Shown here piece after piece: positions 44,943-54,289 of a DNA stretch of 64,000 bases. Positions within the stretch are counted from its first letter, which is position 1. Each line of letters starts with the position of its first letter. A model generated the notes under the pieces. The model did no database searches, was not told the origin of the DNA, and was given only the letters and a program-made list of their open reading frames with translations. A program made the translations under genes and the position numbers. The DNA comes from an uncultured SAR202 cluster bacterium. Lineage in GTDB: Bacteria; Chloroflexota; Dehalococcoidia; Lucifugimonadales; Lucifugimonadaceae. The DNA lies in contig CACNIC010000001.1 of NCBI GenBank assembly GCA_902620405.1, forward strand, positions 124,001-188,000. Reading direction: 5' to 3'.

Positions 44943-45587
44943 ATGACGAGTATAGATATGAAAAAACTTGCAGGTTATGCATTAATTTTCGGACCAATTA
45001 TAGCTTTGACAAGTTATTTTATTCAGCCGGGAGGTGTTTTGGGAATTGGGGGGACAGCAGACCCAACAATTTCTGAAGAAGTTATAAAAATATTATCTGA
45101 AAACTCTGCATTAGGAATTATAAGTGCGATGACTGTAATGATTGGATTGCTTACAATTTTTTCAGGATACGTATATCTAGCAAATTCAATGGAAGGTGGG
45201 AGTGGATATGCTGTAGCTAAACTAGGCATAGTCATAAATGCTTTTGGAATATTTGGTTTTTGTATTGGTAGTTCTATGGGGCTTGGAATTGCTTCAGGAG
45301 TAATTACTGACAACGTAGTACCAGACATTTTATGGGCAGTAAGTACTGGCGCAACAACAGCTTTTGGTTTAGGCGGGATGTTAATTTGGATAGGGTTATC
45401 ATCCAGAGATGAATATAATAAAAATATATCTTTATCGGTTGTAGTTGCAAGTGCAGTAGTTTTTATTGCACCATTTATTGCTGCTTTTGGGCCAGAAAAT
45501 ACAAGATTAGTGAATAGTATTACTGGAATATGTTTCTTTGTAATAACTCTTGCATCAATATATGTTGGAAGAATACTTTCAAAATAA
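44943..45587 (+). CDS. multi-TM membrane protein
   Basis: Six hydrophobic segments; RBS AAGGAG at 44933. Confidence 0.65.
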   Translation: MTSIDMKKLAGYALIFGPIIALTSYFIQPGGVLGIGGTADPTISEEVIKILSENSALGIISAMTVMIGLLTIFSGYVYLANSMEGGSGYAVAKLGIVINAFGIFGFCIGSSMGLGIASGVITDNVVPDILWAVSTGATTAFGLGGMLIWIGLSSRDEYNKNISLSVVVASAVVFIAPFIAAFGPENTRLVNSITGICFFVITLASIYVGRILSK

Positions 45588-45659
45588 TTAGATTAATTTA
45601 AATAATTGTTTCAATTTATAGATTAGGTATTTAGATACTTTTAAAGTTCCCCTAGCCAT

Positions 45660-45863
45660 TTAATCTACATCTTGTTTGTTAGTATAATTTTCATCGGATG
45701 TTTTTGATTTAAATCTTAAAAGGTAAACACCCAGAACCATAAGAGAAATGGATATAAATAAATCGCCTATTGTTAAGCCTGTTCTTAGCCTGTAAAGAGT
45801 GTAAATAAAACTAAGCAGGACGTAGAAAGCTCCAAGTATTCTTCTGTAATAAAATCTGATCAT
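45660..45863 (-). CDS. small two-TM membrane protein (67 aa)
   Basis: AFYVLLSFIYTLYRLRTGLTIGDLFISISLMVLGVYLL. Confidence 0.5.
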   Translation of the reverse strand: MIRFYYRRILGAFYVLLSFIYTLYRLRTGLTIGDLFISISLMVLGVYLLRFKSKTSDENYTNKQDVD

Positions 45864-45877
45864 CTTTTTACTCTCAA

Positions 45878-46045
45878 TTATTTATCAGAATTTAATGACC
45901 TTGTTTTGAGTAAAATGTCTTTACATTGATCACAAATCACTTTTCCATCAGGTTGAGGGTTATAGCTTTTCCAAATAAATAACCATTCTTCTATTTCTTC
46001 TTCGCAGTAATTACATATCTTTGATTTATAAAAAAAATCACTCAT
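45878..46045 (-). CDS. 55-aa zinc-ribbon-type protein, not in the supplied ORF track
   Basis: MSDFFYKSKICNYCEEEIEEWLFIWKSYNPQPDGKVICDQCKDILLKTRSLNSDK* (CxxC...CxxC). Confidence 0.65.
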   Translation of the reverse strand: MSDFFYKSKICNYCEEEIEEWLFIWKSYNPQPDGKVICDQCKDILLKTRSLNSDK

Positions 46046-46179
46046 TATTTTCTTTTTCCAGGCCTATTTGTCCTTAAATCGACTCTACCCTTTCTTTTAG
46101 AGATATGTATTTTTTTCCTTTTTTCTCTTCTGTATGATGCTATTAAAGCTTTTTCATCTTTTTCAAATGTATTAGTCAT
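46045..46179 (-). CDS. 44-aa highly basic protein, not in the supplied ORF track
   Basis: MTNTFEKDEKALIASYRREKRKKIHISKRKGRVDLRTNRPGKRK*; TAATG overlap with the next ORF. Confidence 0.55.
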   Translation of the reverse strand: MTNTFEKDEKALIASYRREKRKKIHISKRKGRVDLRTNRPGKRK

Positions 46180-46186
46180 TATTAAT

Positions 46187-46552
46187 TTATTGTTTATTTA
46201 ATGGGGGCATAGAAATCCACTCCCTATTATATTTTACCCATATTTCTTCTCCGTGGGACGTTAGGAAATATTTTTTCTCTTTATTTATCTTGATTATTCC
46301 GTTTTTAATCAATTTGCCTAAGTTATTATCAATTAAAGATTCTCGTTGATTTTTTAAATTTTCAGAGTCTATGAATCCTAAGTTTTTGATCAAATCATTA
46401 TATTCTTTGCAATTTTTAACATGCTCATGAATCATTACTCTTCTTATTCCTGATTTAATATTTTTTTTAATTGAATCAATAATTAAACCAAATATTATTG
46501 ATCTATCAAATCTACTTAATCTTTTATAATTTTTTTTTATCTTTCGTTTCAT
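46187..46552 (-). CDS. 121-aa basic protein, possible winged-helix C-terminus
   Basis: LGKLIKNGIIKINKEKKYFLTSHGEEIW wing-like segment. Confidence 0.5.
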   Translation of the reverse strand: MKRKIKKNYKRLSRFDRSIIFGLIIDSIKKNIKSGIRRVMIHEHVKNCKEYNDLIKNLGFIDSENLKNQRESLIDNNLGKLIKNGIIKINKEKKYFLTSHGEEIWVKYNREWISMPPLNKQ

Positions 46553-46580
46553 TAATATGTTAAAAATTTAATTAGATAAA

Positions 46581-47804
46581 TTAGTCTATATCAATGATTC
46601 TTAAATCTGGAATAGGAATAATTAATTTTCCATTAAAGTTAAAATTATTTTTTAAATCATCAATAATTTCTTTTGAAAAATTCCAAGCAAAAAGGAAAAT
46701 GTAATCTGGTTTATCATATTGTATTTCAGAAGGATCTTTAATTTTTATTGATGTTCCTGGTAAATATTTTCCTTGTTTTAAGTGTGATTTATCATAAATA
46801 TATTTTAAATTATTTTCTCCTATAAAGTTAATCAATGTTGATGCTTTTGCAGGAGCTCCATACCCATAAACTATCTTTTCATCATTGGATATTTTTTCAA
46901 ATAAGTCCAATAAATTTGATTTAATTTTTAAAACTTTTTTGCAGAATAGTTTTAATTTTTTTCCAATTAAATCTTCCTTTTCTTCTTTATCTAATAAATC
47001 ATTTAATGACTTAGTTTTTTTATATTTTTTACTCTTTGATAAATATATTCTTAATTGTCCATGATGAACTGGTAATACGTATGCATCAAAAATATTTAAA
47101 CCAAATTTTGAAAATAAATTGTTTAAATTATTTAGGGACCAGTAAGAAAAATGTTCATGATAAATAGTATCAAATGAATTGTCGTCGATCATTGAGCCTA
47201 AATAATGTATTTCAATTATAATTACTCCTTCATCAGATATTAATTCTTTCATGCCTTCAACAAAATCATTTATCTTGGGGGTATGAGCAAATGTATTGGT
47301 TGATATAATGAAATCTGCACTTCCATATTTATTTTTTATTTTTTTTGCAAGTTTATGAGAAAAAAAATCGTTTATAGTTCTAATGCCTTTTTTATTGGCA
47401 ATGTCTGATAAATTTTTTGCAGGATCTACCCCAAGGATATTTTTAGAAAAATTAGAAGCAGATTCTAAAAAAGTTCCATCATTTGAACCAATATCTAAGA
47501 TAAAAGTATCACTTTTAATTTTAAATTTTTTATTAATTTCCTTAGAGATTTCTTTTAAATGATTTGTTAATGTTTTAGATACAGATGGCATATAAAAATA
47601 GTCATTAAAAATTTTTTTTTGATCAATAATTTCGCTAATTTGTACATGATTACACCCTGACCTGCAAACGCTTAAATTAAGCGGATATTTTTCTGCGGTC
47701 TGAGACTGATCAATATCTATTTCTAAATTATTAGCTATTGGGCTCATTCCGAGATCAAGAATTGTTTCAGATGAATTTTTATTACATATAAAGCATTTAT
47801 TCAT
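46581..47804 (-). CDS. zinc-containing NDP-hexose C-methyltransferase family protein (class I SAM-dependent)
   Basis: N-terminal CFICNKNSSETILDLGMSPIAN, LDIGSNDGTFLESASNFSKNILGVDPA, YHEHFSYWSLNNLNNLFSKFGL, YGYGAPAKASTLINF. Confidence 0.9.
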   Translation of the reverse strand: MNKCFICNKNSSETILDLGMSPIANNLEIDIDQSQTAEKYPLNLSVCRSGCNHVQISEIIDQKKIFNDYFYMPSVSKTLTNHLKEISKEINKKFKIKSDTFILDIGSNDGTFLESASNFSKNILGVDPAKNLSDIANKKGIRTINDFFSHKLAKKIKNKYGSADFIISTNTFAHTPKINDFVEGMKELISDEGVIIIEIHYLGSMIDDNSFDTIYHEHFSYWSLNNLNNLFSKFGLNIFDAYVLPVHHGQLRIYLSKSKKYKKTKSLNDLLDKEEKEDLIGKKLKLFCKKVLKIKSNLLDLFEKISNDEKIVYGYGAPAKASTLINFIGENNLKYIYDKSHLKQGKYLPGTSIKIKDPSEIQYDKPDYIFLFAWNFSKEIIDDLKNNFNFNGKLIIPIPDLRIIDID

Positions 47805-48702
47805 AATAATTTTTATAGTTTGATTTTATCCATTCTACAGTATTAGATAATCCTTTTATTAAGCTTGTTTTTGGATGCCAATTAAATTTTTCTTGGGCAA
47901 TAGAAAGGTCAGCTTTCATAAATGAAATTTCTTCTTCACTAATGTTTTCTTGAATATTAATTTCTTCTTTTATATTCATAATTTTATAGATCTCTTTAAT
48001 AACATCTAATATAAAAACTGGATTAGAACTACCTATATCAATAGTTTCAATTTTTTGATTTGAAAATATAACCTTTTCCATAACTTCAATTACATCATCA
48101 ATGTAAATAAAATCTCTTCTAGAATTTGGATTTTTGATTAGAGGATGTTTTCCATTAAGTAAATCAATTGTAGATGATTGAATTAATCTGTATTTATAGT
48201 CATGAGGTCCATATGGAGTGAATAGATTAATTTCAGTGCCTAAAATGTCTTTATTTTTAATTGATTTATGAAATAATTCAGATGAATTTTTTTTTGAAAA
48301 TGTATAGCTGTCATTATCTTCATTTGAATTAAGTTTTGATGCGCCACTGTTTACAAATATTATTTTTGGATTTAATTTATTTTGACTACAAGCTGTTATA
48401 AGATTTTTTATTCCATTTGTATTAATGTCAAAATGATCTTCATTGTTGACAGGAGCAGGAAAATATCTTGATGATGCCATGTATATAATAATATCGGCAT
48501 TTATTTCTTTAATTATTGATGAAATTTCACTCAAATATCTTACATCACACTTCCTAAAAGATAATTTATTACTCGAGAAATTATTAGATAAATTATTGTT
48601 TAAATATGTACATATAATTTTTTCTACATTATTGTCATACACTAATTTATTTAATAAATGTGAACCTATAAACTTAGAAGACCCTATTAATAAAATGTTC
48701 AT
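47797..48702 (-). CDS. NAD-dependent epimerase/dehydratase
   Basis: NILLIGSSKFIGSHLLNKL, SRRDFIYIDDVIEVM. Confidence 0.88.
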   Translation of the reverse strand: MNILLIGSSKFIGSHLLNKLVYDNNVEKIICTYLNNNLSNNFSSNKLSFRKCDVRYLSEISSIIKEINADIIIYMASSRYFPAPVNNEDHFDINTNGIKNLITACSQNKLNPKIIFVNSGASKLNSNEDNDSYTFSKKNSSELFHKSIKNKDILGTEINLFTPYGPHDYKYRLIQSSTIDLLNGKHPLIKNPNSRRDFIYIDDVIEVMEKVIFSNQKIETIDIGSSNPVFILDVIKEIYKIMNIKEEINIQENISEEEISFMKADLSIAQEKFNWHPKTSLIKGLSNTVEWIKSNYKNYYE

Positions 48703-48704
48703 AC

Positions 48705-49127
48705 TTAATTCCAGTCGAACATTAGCTCATTGATATCTATCTGTTCTGCTTCATCATCATTGTGTTCTTCATTTGAAATATTAACAAGGAGGCCTATTTC
48801 TTCAGTTATGCATTGGAAACCAAACCAAAAATTTGGAGGAATAGTAATCATCTTGTAATTGTCCTTTGATAATATTTCAGTTAAATAGTTTTTATCCTTT
48901 TTTTGAATTACAATTTTTATCTTTCCTCGTACAGCAATCAGATTGCAAGTCATTGTTTTGTGCCTTTTCCAAGCCTTTATTTCATATGGGTTAATTTCAG
49001 TGAAATATACTTCATTAACATCAATAGCTTTATTTTCTGATTTCAAAAAACCTTTTAATAAGTCACCCTTTTCATTGTTTATAACAGAAAGATTTTTAAT
49101 TTTTATTTCATCCATTATTTTGTCCAA
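48705..49127 (-). CDS. cupin sugar epimerase (RmlC-like)
   Basis: EIKAWKRHKTMTCNLIAVRGKIKIVI, ITIPPNFWFGFQCI. Confidence 0.75.
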   Translation of the reverse strand: MDKIMDEIKIKNLSVINNEKGDLLKGFLKSENKAIDVNEVYFTEINPYEIKAWKRHKTMTCNLIAVRGKIKIVIQKKDKNYLTEILSKDNYKMITIPPNFWFGFQCITEEIGLLVNISNEEHNDDEAEQIDINELMFDWN

Positions 49128-50227
49128 GAATAATTTTTTCCCTTTGCAATTTTTATATAGTTTTTAATTTGATTTTCAGAAGCAAGAACCATTCCTTCTA
49201 AGTCATTAGTATCATAAAATTCTTTATACCAATCTGCAGATAAATTTATCATTTGATCAAAGGATAAGTTGGGTTTCCAATTAAGTATGTTATTAGCCTT
49301 AGAACAATCAAGCTGGAGTAAGCCAGCTTCATGAAAATCGTCGGTATGCCTGATTGAGTATGAATCACTTTCTTCTTTAAAGCCCCACCTTTTAGAAAGT
49401 TTATCAATCAAATCTTTTACAGTTTTATTACTTGTTCCATTTGGGCCAAAATTAAAATTCTCGCCATTTAAATTTTTATCTAAATAGAGTTTACTAGCCA
49501 ATGTTAAATAGCCACTGATAGGTTCTAATACATGTTGCCAAGGTCTTGTTGAAAGTGGATTCCTAATTGATAATTTTTTATTTTTATTCCATGATGTTAC
49601 TGCATCTGGAATAATTCTATCCTTGCCCCAATCACCACCACCAATTACATTTCCTGCTCTGGCTGAAACTACAGTAGATTTGTATTCATGATTTTTAAAA
49701 AAAGAATTATAAAAAGATTTAATTATTAACTCTGCAGCACCTTTTGATCCGCTATAAATATCTTTACCGCCAAGCAAATCCTTCTCGTTATAACCTCTTT
49801 CTAATTCTAGATTATCGTAACATTTGTCACTTGTAATTATTACAGAAGTAACTTCTTTTTTAAGATCTTTAATTGAACTTAATATGTTTGCTGTTCCGAG
49901 CACATTAGTTTTGATTGTGAACAGAGGATCTTGATAGGAAACTGAAACTAAAGGCTGAGCTGCTAAATGAAAAACAAAGTCAGGATTAATTATGTTGACA
50001 ATTTTATTAACTTCATATTGATTTTCAGCAATATTTAATTTATGAAAAGATTCGATTTTATTTTCAATCCCTAAAGATTCAAACATGTTAGTTTTAGAAG
50101 GAGGCATATAAGATATACCATGCACTTCAGACCCAAGATTTCTGAGCCACAATGTTAACCAACTTCCTTTAAACCCAGAGTTTCCAGTAACTAAAACTTT
50201 TTTTTGGTTAAATATATTTTCAAACAT
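49115..50227 (-). CDS. rfbG: CDP-glucose 4,6-dehydratase
   Basis: VLVTGNSGFKGSWLTLWLRNLGSEVHGISY, FHLAAQPLVSVSYQDP, SDKCYDN, NVIGGGDWGKDRIIPDAV. Confidence 0.95.
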   Translation of the reverse strand: MFENIFNQKKVLVTGNSGFKGSWLTLWLRNLGSEVHGISYMPPSKTNMFESLGIENKIESFHKLNIAENQYEVNKIVNIINPDFVFHLAAQPLVSVSYQDPLFTIKTNVLGTANILSSIKDLKKEVTSVIITSDKCYDNLELERGYNEKDLLGGKDIYSGSKGAAELIIKSFYNSFFKNHEYKSTVVSARAGNVIGGGDWGKDRIIPDAVTSWNKNKKLSIRNPLSTRPWQHVLEPISGYLTLASKLYLDKNLNGENFNFGPNGTSNKTVKDLIDKLSKRWGFKEESDSYSIRHTDDFHEAGLLQLDCSKANNILNWKPNLSFDQMINLSADWYKEFYDTNDLEGMVLASENQIKNYIKIAKGKNYSWTK

Positions 50228-50936
50228 TTTTCTTTAGCCAAGGTGTATTTTTTGTTTTTATCATTTCATCTAAATATTCTTTTTCACGAATATTATCCAT
50301 ACATTGCCAAAAACCATCATGTTTGTAAGCATATAATTTCTTTTCATGAGCAATTACATCAAGTGTTCCATATTCTAAATCACAATCATCCCTGTCATTA
50401 AGATAATTAAATATAACTTTATTAAATAAAAAAAATCCACCATTTATAAATCCGGACTGCATCTGCGGTTTTTCTTCAAATTCATCAACAATATTTCCGT
50501 CTAAAGAAACAAATCCAAATCTTGATGGAGGCCTTACAACAGTCATAGTATGCACACCATCATGATTCTTATGAAAGTCGACAAGTTTGTTTATATTTAT
50601 ATCACTTACACCGTCACCATAAGTTACATGAAAATCTTCAGAAATAATATGTTTTTCAACTTTTTTTAATCTTGCACCTTTTTCAGAATCAATTCCAGTT
50701 TCAACAAATTCAATACTCCAGGATTCATTAGTTAAATTGGTATTAAACCATTCTTTAATTACTGAGCCCTTATATCCTAAAGTTAAAATAAATCGGTTAA
50801 ATCCAAAATTAGAATACATTTTCATTATGTGCCACAGAATGGGTTTGTCTCCAATATTGATCATAGGCTTTGGCTTATCATAAGTTTCATCACTCATCCT
50901 CGAGCCTCTGCCTCCACAAAAAATTATTACATCCAT
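50220..50936 (-). CDS. rfbF: glucose-1-phosphate cytidylyltransferase
   Basis: CGGRGSRMSDETYDKPKPMINIGDKPILWHIMKMYSNFGFNRFILTLGYKG. Confidence 0.95.
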   Translation of the reverse strand: MDVIIFCGGRGSRMSDETYDKPKPMINIGDKPILWHIMKMYSNFGFNRFILTLGYKGSVIKEWFNTNLTNESWSIEFVETGIDSEKGARLKKVEKHIISEDFHVTYGDGVSDININKLVDFHKNHDGVHTMTVVRPPSRFGFVSLDGNIVDEFEEKPQMQSGFINGGFFLFNKVIFNYLNDRDDCDLEYGTLDVIAHEKKLYAYKHDGFWQCMDNIREKEYLDEMIKTKNTPWLKKNV

Positions 50937-51045
50937 ATAAAAACCTCCAAAGATTTACTTTATATTATCCTGTTTTTAATTGATCTTGCTAATTATTTAA
51001 GAAAGCACTACAAGTGGTTAATTTCAAAATTAATAATAATTTAGC

Positions 51046-52545
51046 CTATTCAATTAATATAAATTCTTCTTGATTGCTTGCATTCCAGAATTGAAGGTTT
51101 TCTTTATTTTTAAAATTAATATCAAAGCAAGTTCTTAATAAAGTAGGAATAATATTTATATTTGTATTAATTGAATCTATTTCTTTTGTGCAAAAATTTG
51201 GGACATAGATATAGCTAATAGTTGAAAATAACTCTTCATATATATCTTTAGGGAGTTTTCCATTTATTAGATTGTCGGTGCCTGACATATTATTAATTCC
51301 ATGATCAGAGTGAATAATGATTATTACATTATTTGAATTAGATAAAATTTGCCTAATTACTTCAATAATTTTTTTGTTTACATATTTTAATTGATTAATA
51401 AAATTAACTTTTTCTTCAATTGTCCAAGAGTCACTTAAGTCTTCGGAGAATGTATTATATGGATTAGCATTCAAATTTTTTGAACCATTTTCATTAAAAA
51501 TAAATGGAGGGTGAGGTGGCCTGCTGTAGAAATATGTCCAAGTCTTGTTGGGATCATTTGAAATATCATTTAATTTTTCTATATTTTCTAAAAAATATTT
51601 TTGATTTTTATTAATCCACAAGTTATGAAGAGGGATTGGGGAATCATCTATTACCCTTAATAAGTTTGTTCTTACAAAGACTCTCGAAAAGTCTCCTAAA
51701 AATGAAGAATGAAAACCACTCACGTCATTTGTAGATATTTCATTTACACGATAACCCAATTTCTTTGCTATTTGTCCCTCAACTGATTTATGGAATTTTT
51801 TTAAAGTTTCCTTCATATAAATGATTTCATCTGGACTCGAGTTGTAGAAATGACTCATGTTAAATGTAGAAGGCAAAGAGTACATAGTTCTTATATAATT
51901 AGCTTTTAAATCTTCATTCCTGAATCCCAATAAATTTAATTCTTCAGAAAATTTATCATTATTAAAATTGAATCTTGACTCAAGGATTTCATTTGTAGGG
52001 TACATGTCAAGCACTAGATGAAAGACGTCTGGTGAATTTTCACTTTTTTTATATTCAATATTTAGGTTTTCAGTTAAAGTACTTGATGTTTTTTGGTTGA
52101 AAGAAATTATTTGAAATATGTTAATTAAAATTAAACAAGTTATGGATAAAAAAATAATTCTGGAAAGACCATTTAAATCTCTATCTTTTCTTCTTAAATA
52201 AAATAATAAAAAAACATAAAACAATAATATCAATGGCACTAGGTATCTGTGCCTAAATATATCCCCCAGAAAGTCTATTTGGTTAAATAAATCATAAAAA
52301 TAACCATATGATAAAAATATAAACATAATAATCGTTAATAAGATTGAAGATTTTGGTAGGTCACTAAATATGATAAATAAAATTATGAATATAATGGCTT
52401 CAAACAAGGTCACAATTAATATTAATGAAAATAACTCAAGAGGAATAATTATTTCACCTAGATTTGATGAAAAAAGAAGCAAAACAAAGAAAATTCCAAG
52501 AATGATTGGATTTAAAATATAAATTAAATTACTTATCTTCATCAT
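51046..52545 (-). CDS. membrane-anchored sulfatase/alkaline-phosphatase-superfamily protein
   Basis: N-terminal TMs; DVFHLVLDMYPTNEIL, IIIIHSDHGINN. Confidence 0.75.
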   Translation of the reverse strand: MMKISNLIYILNPIILGIFFVLLLFSSNLGEIIIPLELFSLILIVTLFEAIIFIILFIIFSDLPKSSILLTIIMFIFLSYGYFYDLFNQIDFLGDIFRHRYLVPLILLFYVFLLFYLRRKDRDLNGLSRIIFLSITCLILINIFQIISFNQKTSSTLTENLNIEYKKSENSPDVFHLVLDMYPTNEILESRFNFNNDKFSEELNLLGFRNEDLKANYIRTMYSLPSTFNMSHFYNSSPDEIIYMKETLKKFHKSVEGQIAKKLGYRVNEISTNDVSGFHSSFLGDFSRVFVRTNLLRVIDDSPIPLHNLWINKNQKYFLENIEKLNDISNDPNKTWTYFYSRPPHPPFIFNENGSKNLNANPYNTFSEDLSDSWTIEEKVNFINQLKYVNKKIIEVIRQILSNSNNVIIIIHSDHGINNMSGTDNLINGKLPKDIYEELFSTISYIYVPNFCTKEIDSINTNINIIPTLLRTCFDINFKNKENLQFWNASNQEEFILIE

Positions 52546-53501
52546 ATTATCTTATTTTCAAGAATCTTGATATGAATATTGTCGTTAATTAAGGTGGTAT
52601 TTTTACTTAAAATACAATTAATTAAATGATAATTTTTTATTTTAGATTGATCTAATATTACGCAATTTTCTATTTTAGAATTTTCAATAACTACATCTTT
52701 GCCAATTGACGAATACTTTATTATTTCTGAATCTATTAATTTAGTATTTCTGTAGCAAAAAAAATCTTTATTGGTACTTAAATTTTTATTATTTGATTCA
52801 ATTATCATAAATTTATTAGCCAATAAATAATCATTATGACTACCTGTATCAATCCACCAGCCATTATTAATTATTGATTCAACATTATTAAACTTTATTA
52901 ATAATTTAATTGCATCTGTTATCTCATATTCTCCTCTTTCCGATATAGAAATTTTATCTATAAATTCAAAAACGATATTTTTAAATGCGTATATTCCTGT
53001 GACTGCAAAATTACTTTTTGGGACTTTTGGTTTTTCAGTTATTCTTACAAGAATTCCTTTGTCATCAATTTCTGCAACTCCGAATCTTCTAGGGTCTTCT
53101 ACCGACTTTAAAGAGATAATATTATTTTTGCTCTTTGAAAATTTTTTTACTAAGTTAATTATTCCATTTTCGAAAAGATTGTCTCCTAGGTATAAAATGA
53201 AATCGTCATTTTTAATGTATTCTTTTGAGATTTTTACTGCATGTGCAACTCCTAATTGCTTATTTTGCACTATCAAATTGATTTCTATGTCACTATAATT
53301 ATCTTTAATAAATTTAAAAATTTGATCGTAATTATCTTTTGAAACTACTATGCCAATATTTGAAATTCCACTTTTTAGAATTTCATCAATAATATAATTT
53401 AGTGTTGCCTTGCCAGCCAAAGGCATCAATGGTTTTGGGGTTGACTTAGTTGCAGGAAATAACCTTGTCCCTTTTCCAGCAGCTAAAATTAAGGCTTTCA
53501 T
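52542..53501 (-). CDS. sugar-1-phosphate nucleotidyltransferase (RmlA/GlmU-like)
   Basis: MKALILAAGKGTRLFPATKSTPKPLMPLAGKATLNYII, LYLGDNLFE, EKPKVPKSNFAVTGIYAF. Confidence 0.92.
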   Translation of the reverse strand: MKALILAAGKGTRLFPATKSTPKPLMPLAGKATLNYIIDEILKSGISNIGIVVSKDNYDQIFKFIKDNYSDIEINLIVQNKQLGVAHAVKISKEYIKNDDFILYLGDNLFENGIINLVKKFSKSKNNIISLKSVEDPRRFGVAEIDDKGILVRITEKPKVPKSNFAVTGIYAFKNIVFEFIDKISISERGEYEITDAIKLLIKFNNVESIINNGWWIDTGSHNDYLLANKFMIIESNNKNLSTNKDFFCYRNTKLIDSEIIKYSSIGKDVVIENSKIENCVILDQSKIKNYHLINCILSKNTTLINDNIHIKILENKII

Positions 53502-53624
53502 ATGATTAATTAATAGTTTATTGCAATACCTAACAGTGATATGATTATTATTAATCTTATAAATAAAAATATTATAGGGAAAGTGTTAATTTAAATTTAA
53601 TTGTTCAATAAGGAGTTATAAATT

Positions 53625-54278
53625 ATGAGTAAGTTTACATTATATGACTACGATAGCTCTAAATTTCCATTTAAAGAAACAGTTCAAAAAATGATGGATG
53701 TTGACCAGCTTGATATGATTCATGAAATTTTCGAATTTCCAGAAAAATTAGAAATAATTAAAGATCAAAATACAATTTTGCATGATAAGTTTTATGAGGA
53801 GATGAAAAAGGATGAATTTACTAATCTATATAGAAACTTTGTAAGTAGTTATATAAGCAATCTTGAAATCTTTAGAGGCGAACAAATTCTATATCAAACT
53901 TACCCTTCATTTAGAATACATCAACCAAATAATATTGCTGTGGGGCAGTACCATAAAGACTCAGATTTTGGACACAACACTCATGAAATGAATTTCTGGT
54001 TACCTTTCACTAATGCTTGGGACACTAATGCAGTTTGGATAGGAGATCCTGATTCTGATGACCATGTATGTATGGAAGTTGATTACGGCCAGGTTGCCAA
54101 TTTTGACGGTGCTAATTCACTTCATGGCAATAAAGATAATTTGACAGGAAAATCTAGGTTAAGTATTGATTTTAGAATTTTTCCATTAAAATTTTATAAT
54201 CAACAAGAACAAGAACAGACTCAAACTTTAACCCAAAAAAAGAAGTTCGTTATTGGGGAATATTGGTCAGAATTATAG
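53625..54278 (+). CDS. putative Fe(II)/2OG-dependent oxygenase-like protein (StrG-like)
   Basis: QYHKDSDFGHNTHEMNFWLPFTNAW, FDGANSLHGNKDNLTGKSRLSIDFR (HxD...H). Confidence 0.65.
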   Translation: MSKFTLYDYDSSKFPFKETVQKMMDVDQLDMIHEIFEFPEKLEIIKDQNTILHDKFYEEMKKDEFTNLYRNFVSSYISNLEIFRGEQILYQTYPSFRIHQPNNIAVGQYHKDSDFGHNTHEMNFWLPFTNAWDTNAVWIGDPDSDDHVCMEVDYGQVANFDGANSLHGNKDNLTGKSRLSIDFRIFPLKFYNQQEQEQTQTLTQKKKFVIGEYWSEL

Positions 54279-54289
54279 ATAATTAGGTT

